Assembly: GCA_021228405.1 (NCBI GenBank)
Contig: JAJQRF010000009.1
Location: forward strand, 124,001-188,000
Source: Pyrinomonadaceae bacterium
GTDB taxonomy: Bacteria; Acidobacteriota; Blastocatellia; Pyrinomonadales; Pyrinomonadaceae
Direction of reading: 5' to 3'
Length of the DNA stretch: 64,000 nt
Shown: positions 15,649 to 23,765 of the stretch, in pieces
How positions within the stretch are numbered: the first letter of the stretch is position 1
Layout of the letters: every line of letters begins with the position of its first letter
Notes under the pieces: generated by a model
The model's input: the letters and a program-made list of their open reading frames with translations, nothing else
Told to the model about the DNA's origin: nothing
Databases searched by the model: none
Translations under genes and position numbers: made by a program

Positions 15649-15735
15649 CAAAATGCACGACGCAAGCCTCAACTTGCACGACGACAACGGCAACTTGTGC
15701 GATGCCAACGCCTACTTGCAGATCGGCAAGCTTAC
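15649..15735. repeat. Class B tandem array, 21-bp period (CAACTTGCACGACGcCAACGC type)
   Basis: Four 21-bp units begin at 15649, 15670, 15691 and 15712, each containing (C/A)TTGC and a CAA(C/G) end. The reverse complement of this family recurs at 47163-47225, so at least this sequence family is dispersed in the genome. It lies about 50 bp upstream of the thioesterase start. Nothing else is seen from 15735 to 15823. Confidence 0.8.
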
Positions 15736-15823
15736 ATTTCAAAGAAAACCCGTTACAAAATTATGTAAAAGCCGCGCATTGTTGAAAATTTCCCTTCCTG
15801 CAAAAGAGAAAAGCCTGTTTTTT

Positions 15824-16474
15824 TCAATCTCTCGGGTTTGAAAGATGCTTTTCCGTCCAGTTTTTGACGGCTTCGCGGAGTTCGTTTAGGTGTTCGTCGA
15901 AAAAATGACCGCAATTTTCAAATGAAACCAGTTCGGCATCGGTGTTTTTTGCGACTTTTTCGACTAATTTCCTGACATTCTCGAGCGCGCCGAATTCGTC
16001 GCGGTCGCCGTGAACGAAAAGAATCGGTTTGCGTAAATCTTCCAAATAATCGTAATCGTCGTATTTATCGACGGGCGTTCCGATCGAGATCAGGCGTTTC
16101 ACTCTTTCGTCCGTCATCCCGACTTCCGTTCCCATTCTTGAACCGAACGAAAAACCCGCGAGCGTGATGTCGAAATGCGGGTAGTTTTTGCTCAGATAGT
16201 CCAAACAATCGCGCACGTCCTGTTTTTCCGCCTCGCCGTCGTGTTCGCCGTCCGACGCGCCGACCCCGCGAAAATTAAAGCGCAAAGTTATTAAACCGGC
16301 ATCGACCAAACCCGCCGCCGCGCGAAAAACGACCTTGTTGTGCATCGTGCCGCCGCCCATCGGGTGCGGATGACAAACGAGCGCAACGCCTTTCGCTTCG
16401 CCGTGCGGTTCTTTCAAGATCGCTTCCAGTTGCCCGACCTCAGCCGGAATGAATAAATTACCTTTCGGATACAT
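15824..16474 (-). CDS. Alpha/beta hydrolase, dienelactone-hydrolase-like
   Basis: 216 residues. An oxyanion-type motif CHPHPMGGGTMHNKVV (34-49) is followed by the nucleophile elbow AGFSFGS with Ser109, the acid Asp in FVHGDRDEFGAL and the base His in ENCGHFFDEH. This subgroup is common in bacteria and acts on small esters; no physiological substrate is known from sequence. No signal peptide. Confidence 0.85.
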   Translation of the reverse strand: MYPKGNLFIPAEVGQLEAILKEPHGEAKGVALVCHPHPMGGGTMHNKVVFRAAAGLVDAGLITLRFNFRGVGASDGEHDGEAEKQDVRDCLDYLSKNYPHFDITLAGFSFGSRMGTEVGMTDERVKRLISIGTPVDKYDDYDYLEDLRKPILFVHGDRDEFGALENVRKLVEKVAKNTDAELVSFENCGHFFDEHLNELREAVKNWTEKHLSNPRD

Positions 16475-16483
16475 AAAAATAAT

Positions 16484-16612
16484 AAGTTTCAGGTTTCAAG
16501 TTTCTAGTTTCAAGTTTGCAGAGTAAAATATCAAGTTTGCTGTTTCTGTCGCGTCAGAGCAGAGAGTTGGTTTTTATAACTTGAAACTAGAAACCTGAAA
16601 CTAGAAACCGAT
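16484..16612. repeat. Class A inverted repeat (GTTTCAGGTTTCAAGTTTC words)
   Basis: Left arm 16488-16520 (AAGTTTCAGGTTTCAAGTTT then CTAGTTTCAAG) and right arm about 16579-16611 (ACTTGAAACTAGAAACCTGA and onward) are inverse copies built from a 10-bp word. The element sits between divergent genes, so any promoters must lie in or beside it. Confidence 0.85.
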
Positions 16613-16676
16613 GTGATTTCGTGATACTTTTTGAAAGAATTTATCTTTTTTTTAGCGCAATTTTAAGACTTAAATA

Positions 16677-18539
16677 ATGGAAGAATTTATCGAACCGGGC
16701 GGGGAAACCGTTCCCGCGAAAGAAACCGAAAACATTACCGAAAAGCCGAAGGAACCGAAGAAAACCTGGCGGCAGTATTTTGAAACCGACGATGCCGTGC
16801 GGCTCGTTTATCTGATCTTCGGACTTTTTGCCATCATACTCGTGATGACGCTTTTGCAGTTTCAGACGAAAGCGATCTGTTGCGGCGACTGGGACGGCTA
16901 TTATCACATTCGCTGGAGTCAGCTTTTATGGCAGAATTTCAGTCAGGGCAAATGGCTGCCGACGTTTGAATGGCTGCCTCTGACCGTGCTCAATCCGCAG
17001 GATTACGCCGATCATCATTTTCTTTTTCATCTTTTGCAGATTCCGTTTTTGTGGTTTTTTGAACCCGTCATGGCGGCAAAGGTCGCGGCGGTGACGTATG
17101 CGAGTCTGGCAATTTTTTCGGTTTACTGGATTCTTTACCGTTACAAGGTCGAATATCAGCTTTTGTGGCTGATCGCGATTCTGGTATGCGCGAATTCGTT
17201 TTATTACAGGATGAATATGGCGAAGGCTCCGCCGCTCACGATCATCATCACGATCGTAGGAATTTACCTGCTTTTCGAGCGCAGATACGTTTGGCTTGCG
17301 CCGTTGATGTTCGCGTTCGTCTGGACTTACAGCCTTTTTCCGCTTCTGCTTTTCGCGGCGGTTTTCTGGACGATCATTATCGCGTGGAACGAACGCCGTT
17401 TTGAATGGCGACCGCTTGCCTACACGGGCGGCGGAATGATTTTGGGAAATCTCATCAATCCGTATTTTCCGCAAAACCTGTTGCTTTTCTGGGAACATTT
17501 CTACACGAAATTCAAGGTCGGTTCGGATTTCGCGGTCGCGGTCGGCGGCGAATGGTATCCGTATACGGGAATGGAATTGATCTTGAATTTTCCCGTCGCC
17601 CTTCTTGCAATGCTCGTCGGCTACATTCTGTTTATGCCGAAAAACGGCAAACTGCCCGAACGCGCCACGTTTTTTCTGATGTTCGTGACGGTTTTGCTCG
17701 CGGCGCAGTTTCGCTCGAAACGCTTTGCCGAATATTTTCCGCCGTTTGCGATTCTTTTCGTCGCGTTCAGTTGGCAGGCGTTCAAAACGCGCGAAGTCAT
17801 CGAATTGCCCGACGAATTCAAACGCGACATCGAACCGTTTCTGGATGTCGATCAGCCGACCGAAAAACAGCAAACGTGGAACATCGTCAGGCAAGCCGGA
17901 GTTTGGACGCTCGGCATTGCGCTCTTTATTTTCTTTGTTTACAACCTCGCCGGATTTCATCATTTCGGCGTGGACGAAAGCGGTCTGATGGAAACGATCA
18001 AAGGAAACGAAGCCGACGACCGCTACCAGCGTGCGATGAATTGGGCGACCGGCAAGGATGAAAAAGGAATCGACAACATTCCGGCGGGCGAACGGATTTT
18101 TAACTGTAACTGGGACGATTTTCCGAAACTTTTCTTTTTCAATACGAAACATTCTTACGTTTTCGGACTCGACCCGAACTATCTTTTCTCGGAAAATCCC
18201 GATCTTTATAAACAACTGGTTGACATCACGGCAGGAAAAGTTGATGATTCCGCGCCGGTCATTCGTGAAAAATTCGGCGCAAATTATATCTTTGCAGACG
18301 CGAAGGAAAACGAGGAAATGATTGCCAAAGCATTGGAAAGCGGTTGGGTCGAGATAGTTTACGAGGACGACGAGGCGCGAATCTTAAAAATCCGTCCGCA
18401 AAAAGGCGAAGCCCCGAAGGAAGCGATCGAAGACGACGCGCCGCCGACTCCCGAAGAGTTGAAACAACTCGAAGAAGAAGAAAGAGCCGAAAATACGAAA
18501 AAAGCAAACGCGAATGTTGAGGAAGAGAGTGAGCCGTAA
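16677..18539 (+). CDS. Polytopic membrane protein, GT-C/oligosaccharyltransferase-like
   Basis: 620 residues with about ten membrane segments between residues 40 and 430 and a hydrophilic C-terminal part. After the first segment comes CCGDWDGYYHIRWSQLLWQ (about 67-85), which resembles the acidic loop with His/Arg that follows TM1 in STT3-type and other GT-C glycosyltransferases. The soluble end contains IPAGERIFNCNWDDFPKLFF, a form seen in dolichyl-phosphate-mannosyltransferase-like proteins. The acidic tail (EELKQLEEEERAE...) is low complexity and its last codons run into a class A repeat. The exact donor and acceptor are unknown. Confidence 0.55.
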   Translation: MEEFIEPGGETVPAKETENITEKPKEPKKTWRQYFETDDAVRLVYLIFGLFAIILVMTLLQFQTKAICCGDWDGYYHIRWSQLLWQNFSQGKWLPTFEWLPLTVLNPQDYADHHFLFHLLQIPFLWFFEPVMAAKVAAVTYASLAIFSVYWILYRYKVEYQLLWLIAILVCANSFYYRMNMAKAPPLTIIITIVGIYLLFERRYVWLAPLMFAFVWTYSLFPLLLFAAVFWTIIIAWNERRFEWRPLAYTGGGMILGNLINPYFPQNLLLFWEHFYTKFKVGSDFAVAVGGEWYPYTGMELILNFPVALLAMLVGYILFMPKNGKLPERATFFLMFVTVLLAAQFRSKRFAEYFPPFAILFVAFSWQAFKTREVIELPDEFKRDIEPFLDVDQPTEKQQTWNIVRQAGVWTLGIALFIFFVYNLAGFHHFGVDESGLMETIKGNEADDRYQRAMNWATGKDEKGIDNIPAGERIFNCNWDDFPKLFFFNTKHSYVFGLDPNYLFSENPDLYKQLVDITAGKVDDSAPVIREKFGANYIFADAKENEEMIAKALESGWVEIVYEDDEARILKIRPQKGEAPKEAIEDDAPPTPEELKQLEEEERAENTKKANANVEEESEP

Positions 18540-18745
18540 GCGGTAAGCCGTGAGCAGAAAGAGAACAGGGTGAACGGTGAGTGGAAAGAGAAGATAAAAT
18601 GGTTTTAAGGTTTGATTTTATGAAAAATAAATACAAGAAAATAAAATTCACAAAAATGTTGCCGAATTATATATTTCAAAAACTTCACGTTGCGGCTTAC
18701 TACTCACTGCTCACGGCTTACTGCTTACTCTTTACTTCTTGCCAG
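18537..18745. repeat. Class A inverted arms spanning a stop codon and a lipoprotein signal peptide
   Basis: Left arm 18537-18590 (TAAGCGGTAAGCCGTGAGCA...) starts at the stop codon of the membrane protein gene. Right arm about 18690-18745 is the inverse (CTGCTCACGGCTTACTGCTT), and lies inside the next gene where it encodes the hydrophobic signal segment. GTAAGCCGTGAGCAG is shared exactly between the arms. Confidence 0.85.
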
Positions 18746-19132
18746 CCGAACGCTTCGATCATGAATTCGCGGTCGGATGCGCCGCCTTTGAGTTCGGCAA
18801 ATTCGACCCCTGCAAAAAGTTCGGTCGAAACCGATGTCGAAACGATGCGGACTGCTGATTTCGATTTTATCTATGTGATGAAACGCAAAGACAGTGGCGT
18901 GTTGACGGCGGAAGATAAAACTTTTATCAAGGAAAATTCGCCGCGTGAAACGAATCGGTTTTTGTTGAGCGACGAAGGAAAAGCCGTTGTCGCAGGATCA
19001 AAATATAAATTTTTACCCGAACATTTGAAGGCTTTGTCGTCGCGCTTCGTCATCGAAAACTTTTCCAAACCCGACGGCGAAACCGGCAATAATGCGAACA
19101 CGAATGCCAATGCGAACGTAAAATTCAAATAA
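18620..19132 (+). CDS. Small lipoprotein with repeat-encoded signal peptide
   Basis: 170 residues from the ATG at 18620 (MKNKYKKIKF). The hydrophobic segment YYSLLTAYCLLFTSC ends in a lipobox (LFTSC) and is encoded by the right arm of a class A element. The mature part (about 130 residues) is unlike known families: a Ser/Ala-rich linker, DFDFIYVMKRKDSGVLTAEDKTFI, then an Asn/Ala repeat tail (NANTNANANVKFK). The next gene starts seven bases after its stop. Probably an outer-envelope lipoprotein of unknown function. Confidence 0.65.
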   Translation: MKNKYKKIKFTKMLPNYIFQKLHVAAYYSLLTAYCLLFTSCQPNASIMNSRSDAPPLSSANSTPAKSSVETDVETMRTADFDFIYVMKRKDSGVLTAEDKTFIKENSPRETNRFLLSDEGKAVVAGSKYKFLPEHLKALSSRFVIENFSKPDGETGNNANTNANANVKFK

Positions 19133-19138
19133 AAACCA

Positions 19139-20350
19139 ATGTCCGAAAAAGAGAAAACAACCGCAAATCAGCCTGAAAAAAAACGCGAAAGAGCGCAAAC
19201 GATCCGCCGCGTCGTGCTCGATTCTTCGTCGCCTTCGGTGCGTTCGATCGTGCGCGTCGTCATTATCACGCTCATCATTCTCGCGGTTTTCGATTTTTTC
19301 AAAGGCATCATCTCTTCGCTGACGAGCTTGTTTTTTATGCTCGTGCTCGCAATTTTTCTGGCTTATCTGATAAATCCTCTGGTAAAGCTGATTCGCGAAC
19401 CTTTCAAGGCGCGCAATCTCGGAAAGTTTATGCCGCGCGCGTTGGCAATCGCTATTTCCTACTTGCTCGTTTTTACGGTTTTGGGTGTCGGCATCGGTTA
19501 TCTCGCACCGCGCATTGCCGAACAATCGCGGACTTTCGGGACGAATGTTCCGACCTACACGACAAATTTGCAAAACAACCTGAACGATTTCAACCGCCGT
19601 CTGGACAGAATGCGCATCTCGGACGCGGCGCAGAAACAGATCAATGACAAGATCAATTCTTTTTTGAGCGAAGCCGGAACTTATCTGACCAACGTTGCGG
19701 GAGCAATTGCGATAAATCTGGTTTTATACACGCCTTGGTTTGTTTTGGTGCCGATCCTTTCCTTTTTCTTTTTGAAGGATGCCGATCTGTTTCGCATCGG
19801 CGTTTTGAGATTTTTCCCGTCGGGACGCTGGCGCGGGCGGGTCGATTCGGTGATGCTCGATGTCAATAACACGCTTGCCGCTTATGCCCGCGCACAGCTT
19901 ATCTCGTGTTTTTTGATCGGAACCGTCTGCACCATCGGTTTTTACATTCTGGGAAATAATTACGCGCTTCTGCTCGGAATTTTAGCCGGCATCTTTGAAT
20001 TCGTCCCGCTCATCGGACCGCTGGCAATCGGCATTATCGCGACGACCGTGGCGGGATTCGAGTCGGGTTCGCAAGCCGCCTGGACAGCGGCATTTCTAGC
20101 GGTTTTCCGCATTATTCACGATTATGTGACGTATCCGCGCATCGTCCGCGAAGGCATTCACCTGCACCCTCTGGCAATTATTCTGTCGGTTCTCGCGGGC
20201 GAACAGGTCGCGGGAATTCAGGGCGTTTTCATCGCCATTCCGATCGTTTCGCTGGCAACGGTGATCTATCGACACATTCTCCAACACAGCGGAAATCAGG
20301 GTTTGTTGGACGGAATTCTGGAAACGAAGGAGCCGACCGCAAAAGTTTAG
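19139..20350 (+). CDS. AI-2E family transporter (PerM/YdiK-like membrane protein)
   Basis: 403 residues with about eight membrane segments in the order of the PF01594 family: a pair near residues 40-80, one at about 100-122, a long soluble region (about 130-175), then a C-terminal set including LLLGILAGIFEFVPLIGPLAIGI (about 278-300). The ending YPRIVREGIHLHPLAIILSVLAGEQVAG is characteristic. Members export diverse small molecules or ions; the name from quorum-signal export does not establish the substrate. A charged N-terminal segment precedes the first helix. Confidence 0.9.
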   Translation: MSEKEKTTANQPEKKRERAQTIRRVVLDSSSPSVRSIVRVVIITLIILAVFDFFKGIISSLTSLFFMLVLAIFLAYLINPLVKLIREPFKARNLGKFMPRALAIAISYLLVFTVLGVGIGYLAPRIAEQSRTFGTNVPTYTTNLQNNLNDFNRRLDRMRISDAAQKQINDKINSFLSEAGTYLTNVAGAIAINLVLYTPWFVLVPILSFFFLKDADLFRIGVLRFFPSGRWRGRVDSVMLDVNNTLAAYARAQLISCFLIGTVCTIGFYILGNNYALLLGILAGIFEFVPLIGPLAIGIIATTVAGFESGSQAAWTAAFLAVFRIIHDYVTYPRIVREGIHLHPLAIILSVLAGEQVAGIQGVFIAIPIVSLATVIYRHILQHSGNQGLLDGILETKEPTAKV

Positions 20351-20353
20351 CTT

Positions 20354-20497
20354 ATGTCCTTATTTACAAAACTCGTGCTTATCTTTACCGCACTGGTCAT
20401 TCTGGCGATGCTTGCCAATTTTCTGTTAATTAAATTTTTTTATTGGGGAGATAAAAAAGAAGCACCGAAGAAACTGAAAGACGACAAAGAAGATTAA
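20354..20497 (+). CDS. Small single-pass membrane protein
   Basis: 47 residues: one hydrophobic helix (LVLIFTALVILAMLANFLLI, about 7-26) followed by KFFYWGDKK and a Lys/Asp/Glu tail. The ATG lies three bases after the AI-2E gene stop, so it is probably translated with it. Its stop codon overlaps the stop codon of the convergent lpxK gene. It could be a small partner of the transporter; no family is recognised. Confidence 0.6.
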   Translation: MSLFTKLVLIFTALVILAMLANFLLIKFFYWGDKKEAPKKLKDDKED

Positions 20498-21510
20498 TCG
20501 AAAACGTTTTCGAGCAATTGCCGAAAACGTTTTTCATCTTCAAAAAATATCTCACTTTCAACCACAAAACACGGCAATTCAAACTTTACATTCTTCAATT
20601 TCACCGCATCCTTTGCCGTCGTCAGCAAAATTTGCGCACCGCTTTTCTTGGCGGAATTTTCAATTTCGGCGATGTCTTTCCGCGTATAAAAATGATGATC
20701 GGGAAATTTTTGCGCCGAAACGAGGTTGAAGTTTTCGCTTTTTAACTGCTCGAAAAAATTGTCGGGATTGCCTAAAGCGCAGAAAGCGAAAACGATTTGG
20801 GATTTGGGATTTGGGATTTGGGATTTTGTTTTTGCAGGGAAGTTTTTGAGGTCGGTCAGGTTCGAGATTTTATTGTTTGAAATGAAGACCGGACAATTCG
20901 TATATTTTGCTATTTCGATTTTTAAATCTTCGACTTTGTTCGATAAATTGGCGCGGGTGATGACTACCGCATCGGCGCGTTTCAGGTTTTCGAGCGGTTC
21001 GCGCAAAATTCCGAAAGGCAGTATTTTGCCGTTTCCGAAAGGGTTGGTGGCATCGACGCAGACAATGTTAAGATCGCGTTTCGCCTTTTGATGCTGAAAG
21101 GCATCGTCCAGAACAAAAGCCGACACGCCGAATTTTTCAACTGCAAATTTCGCCGCCGAAACGCGGTTCGCATCGGAAATTACGACTGCTTTTCCGCGTA
21201 ATTTATTCGCCAGTTCAAAAGGTTCGTCGCCCGCAAATGCGGCTTCGACGAGAACTTTTTCGCCGTCGGAAACCAAGACACGTGACTTCGGATTTTTACG
21301 CCCGTAACCGCGTGAAAGAATGCAAACCTTTTCGCCTTTTTCCGCCAAAATCTCGGCGACAAGCGCGACGAGCGGAGTTTTTCCCGTTCCGCCGACCGTG
21401 ATATTTCCGACGCTGACCGTTTTCGCGCCCAAAGAATGCGAAGCGAAAATCCCTTTTTCATAAAACGAGTTGCGCAAATTCTGAATTTTCCCGTAAAGAC
21501 GGTCGAGCAT
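20494..21510 (-). CDS. lpxK: Tetraacyldisaccharide 4'-kinase
   Basis: 338 residues. LpxK phosphorylates the 4' position of the lipid A disaccharide at the inner membrane. The P-loop GNITVGGTGKT (35-45) and ILSRGYGRK are typical, as is VFVLDDAFQHQKAKRDLNIV (approximate). Residues about 226-239 (KTKSQIPNPKSQI) are encoded by a class A word repeat at 20796-20832, just before the strand VFAFCALGNP; this region is a loop in the family. The presence of lpxK shows a lipid A outer membrane. Confidence 0.93.
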   Translation of the reverse strand: MLDRLYGKIQNLRNSFYEKGIFASHSLGAKTVSVGNITVGGTGKTPLVALVAEILAEKGEKVCILSRGYGRKNPKSRVLVSDGEKVLVEAAFAGDEPFELANKLRGKAVVISDANRVSAAKFAVEKFGVSAFVLDDAFQHQKAKRDLNIVCVDATNPFGNGKILPFGILREPLENLKRADAVVITRANLSNKVEDLKIEIAKYTNCPVFISNNKISNLTDLKNFPAKTKSQIPNPKSQIVFAFCALGNPDNFFEQLKSENFNLVSAQKFPDHHFYTRKDIAEIENSAKKSGAQILLTTAKDAVKLKNVKFELPCFVVESEIFFEDEKRFRQLLENVFD

Positions 21511-21513
21511 AGA

Positions 21514-21553
21514 TGGTTAATTGTAAATTGTAAATCGTTAATTGTTAATCGTG
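21514..21553. repeat. Class A left arm (GGTTAATTGTAAATTG words)
   Basis: Reiterated TTAATTGT/TAAATTGTAAAT words just upstream of the lpxK start. Its inverse lies at 21961-21991, overlapping the trpD stop codon. The two arms bracket the tandem array at 21607-21840. Confidence 0.75.
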
Positions 21554-21606
21554 TTTGCCCGAACTTTATTTTTGATTTTTTTGAAAAGATAAGTAATTTT
21601 CAGTTG

Positions 21607-21840
21607 ATATGAGCATCTGTCGGCACAATATGAGTATCTGTTACGCTATATGAGCATCTGTCAGAGTAATATGACCATCTGTCACGTGATATAAGTATCT
21701 GTCAAAGTAATATGAGTATCTGTCACATTATATGACCGTCTGTCAGACTGAGGAGAGCATCTGTCAGGTTTTTTCTGCATCTGTCAGGTTATATGAGCAT
21801 CTGTCAGATATTTTCCGCATCTGTCAGATGCTTGCCGAAA
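21607..21840. repeat. Class B tandem array, 20-21 bp period (ATATGAGCATCTGTCAG type)
   Basis: Eleven copies of the core (A/G)TCTGT(C/T) occur at a spacing of exactly 20 or 21 bp from 21617 to 21821. The 5' part of the unit switches between ATATGAGC, ATATGAGT, ATATGACC and TTTCTGC/TTTCCGC. No coding capacity. It lies about 100 bp upstream of lpxK. Confidence 0.85.
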
Positions 21841-21937
21841 CAATGAACATTGTCTGACTAATGCACAAAAAGAACGCAAAATGAATTTTTATAACTGTAT
21901 GGCTTGATCGCGCTTCCTTGATGTGTCGCAAAAAATA

Positions 21938-21991
21938 AAGCCGCAAAGTTACGGCTTCCTTTAACAATTAACCATTTACAATTAACCATTA
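21938..21991 (-). terminator. Terminator of the trp operon with class A right arm
   Basis: On the minus strand after trpD, AAGCCG (21957-21952) pairs with CGGCTT (21943-21938) and is followed by TATTTTTTG. The segment 21961-21991, between trpD and this hairpin, is the inverse of the class A arm at 21514-21553 and supplies the trpD stop codon TAA (21989-21991). Confidence 0.6.
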
Positions 21992-23080
21992 ACTTTTATT
22001 TTTATTCGTCGTTTGAATCAGTCTTTCGAGCTTATTTTGTGCCTGTCCGCTGTCGATGGATTGTTCGGCAAGCCGTGCGGCTTGCATCGGTTCGGGCGCA
22101 ACTCCGCCGACAACGAGCGCGGCGGCGGCATTTAGAACGATCAGGCTTCGCGCTTCGTCGCGGCGTTTACTGCTCAGAACGTCTTTAATAATTTGCGCGC
22201 TTTCATCTGCCGTTTTGACGTGCAGATGATCGATCTTTCCGCAATTCAAACCGAAATCTTCGGGCGCAATGCGAAATTCGGTGATCTTGTTTCCCGTGAT
22301 CTCGGCAACGTAAGTTTCACCCGTCAAAGTCATTTCGTCCAAACCGTCCGACCCGTGAACGATCCAGGTTTTTTCGGTTCCGAGCAAAGCGATCGCTTGC
22401 GCCATCGGCTCGAAAAGCGACGGGTGCCAAACGCCGATCAATTGTTTCGGTGCCTTTGCGGGATTTGCCATCACTCCGAGCAGATTCAGACAACTGCGAA
22501 TGCCGAGCGCACGGCGAATGTCGCCGACGCGCTGTAAGGTCGGATGAAATTTCGGCGCGAACATAAAGCAAAGTCCCGTTCCGTTCAGCAGGGTCTGGGC
22601 AAATTCGGGTTCGCCTGAAATTTTAACGCCGAGTTTGGCGAGAACGTCCGCACTTCCCGATTGGCTCATCACGGCGCGGCTCGAATGTTTGGCGACGGCA
22701 AGACCTGCTCCCGCTGCGACGAAAGCCGTGGCGGTCGAAACGTTAAAGGTTTTCGCCGCGCTCGAACCCGTTCCGCAGGTGTCGATAAAATTTTTGTGAC
22801 GCGATTTGATCCTGATCGTTTGTTCGCGCATCACCCGCGCCATTCCTGCCAGTTCGGTAAACGTTTCGCCCTTTGCGGTCAAAGCGACGAGGCAACCTGC
22901 GATCTGGGCTGGATTGGCGTTAAAATCCGTCATCGCACGAAAAAAAACGGCAGCTTCTTCTTCCGTAAAGTCTTCTCCGCGCATCAATTTACCCAGAAAC
23001 GGAAAAAGCGGCGAGTCCGCTTTACTGTTCGTGGCGGACATCGGCGCGGAAAGCAGCCATTCTGTTTTAGACATCAACAT
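21989..23080 (-). CDS. trpD: Anthranilate phosphoribosyltransferase
   Basis: 363 residues. Transfers phosphoribose from PRPP to anthranilate, the second committed step of tryptophan synthesis. The signature loops are FIDTCGTGSSAAKTFNVSTA and KHSSRAVMSQSGSADVL; most relatives have GTGGD and KHGNR, so this is a divergent variant, though the PRPP-binding frame is kept. Start taken as the first ATG; MSKTE two codons later is equally possible. It lies 118 bp behind trpG. Stop codon and following bases come from a class A arm. Confidence 0.93.
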   Translation of the reverse strand: MLMSKTEWLLSAPMSATNSKADSPLFPFLGKLMRGEDFTEEEAAVFFRAMTDFNANPAQIAGCLVALTAKGETFTELAGMARVMREQTIRIKSRHKNFIDTCGTGSSAAKTFNVSTATAFVAAGAGLAVAKHSSRAVMSQSGSADVLAKLGVKISGEPEFAQTLLNGTGLCFMFAPKFHPTLQRVGDIRRALGIRSCLNLLGVMANPAKAPKQLIGVWHPSLFEPMAQAIALLGTEKTWIVHGSDGLDEMTLTGETYVAEITGNKITEFRIAPEDFGLNCGKIDHLHVKTADESAQIIKDVLSSKRRDEARSLIVLNAAAALVVGGVAPEPMQAARLAEQSIDSGQAQNKLERLIQTTNKNKS

Positions 23081-23198
23081 AAATTGAAAGGCAAAATTTA
23101 AAAATAAATCGGCAAACTCGGAAAAGTGCGGCTTTTTTTCAGGCGGAGCTTTGGAATTTGTAAACAGTCGCAGGAAAACCGGTTACATATCTAATATC

Positions 23199-23765
23199 TC
23201 AAAGTTCGAGGAAGTTTTGCAAGAGTTTTTTGCCTTCGGTCGTTAAAATCGATTCGGGATGAAACTGCACTCCTTCGATCTTGAACTCTTTATGACGCAA
23301 GCCCATTATCAAACCGTCGGGCGAAGTTGCCGAAATTTCGAGGCATTCAGGCAAAGATTCGCGTTCGACGACGAGCGAATGATAACGCGCCGCGCGGAAA
23401 CGGTAAGTCAGGTCTTTGAAGATGGTTTTCCCGTCGTGGCAGATTTCGACGGGTTTCCCGTGCACGGGCGCAGGGGCGCGGACGACTTTGCCGCCGAAAA
23501 TCTGACCGATTGCCTGATGACCGAGACAAACTCCCAGAATCGGCGTTTTCGTGTCGGGATTTTTCAGAATGTCGAGCGAAACGCCCGCCTCGTCAGGCGT
23601 TCCCGGTCCGGGCGAGATCAGGATTTTTTCGGGCTGTAAATCTTTTTCGATTTCCGAAAGCGTAATTTCGTCATTGCGAAAAACACACATTTTCGCGCCG
23701 AGCTCGCCCAAATATTGAACGAGGTTGTATGTGAACGAATCGTAATTATCTATAACTAAAAGCAT
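23199..23765 (-). CDS. trpG: Anthranilate synthase / aminodeoxychorismate synthase glutamine amidotransferase subunit
   Basis: 188 residues, class I glutamine amidotransferase. Catalytic Cys80 ([12 protein letters not shown]) with the His/Glu pair in [10 protein letters not shown], and the oxyanion segment [11 protein letters not shown] (51-61). It releases ammonia from glutamine for TrpE and may also serve PabB for folate. Its usual neighbour trpE is separated from it here by a four-helix-bundle element of about 430 bp. Confidence 0.93.
   Translation of the reverse strand: MLLVIDNYDSFTYNLVQYLGELGAKMCVFRNDEITLSEIEKDLQPEKILISPGPGTPDEAGVSLDILKNPDTKTPILGVCLGHQAIGQIFGGKVVRAPAPVHGKPVEICHDGKTIFKDLTYRFRAARYHSLVVERESLPECLEISATSPDGLIMGLRHKEFKIEGVQFHPESILTTEGKKLLQNFLEL

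Noticed and set aside
16926-18215. 429-residue minus-strand ORF rich in Arg and Lys
   Set aside because: Antisense to the membrane protein gene; composition is that of a reverse-complement frame.
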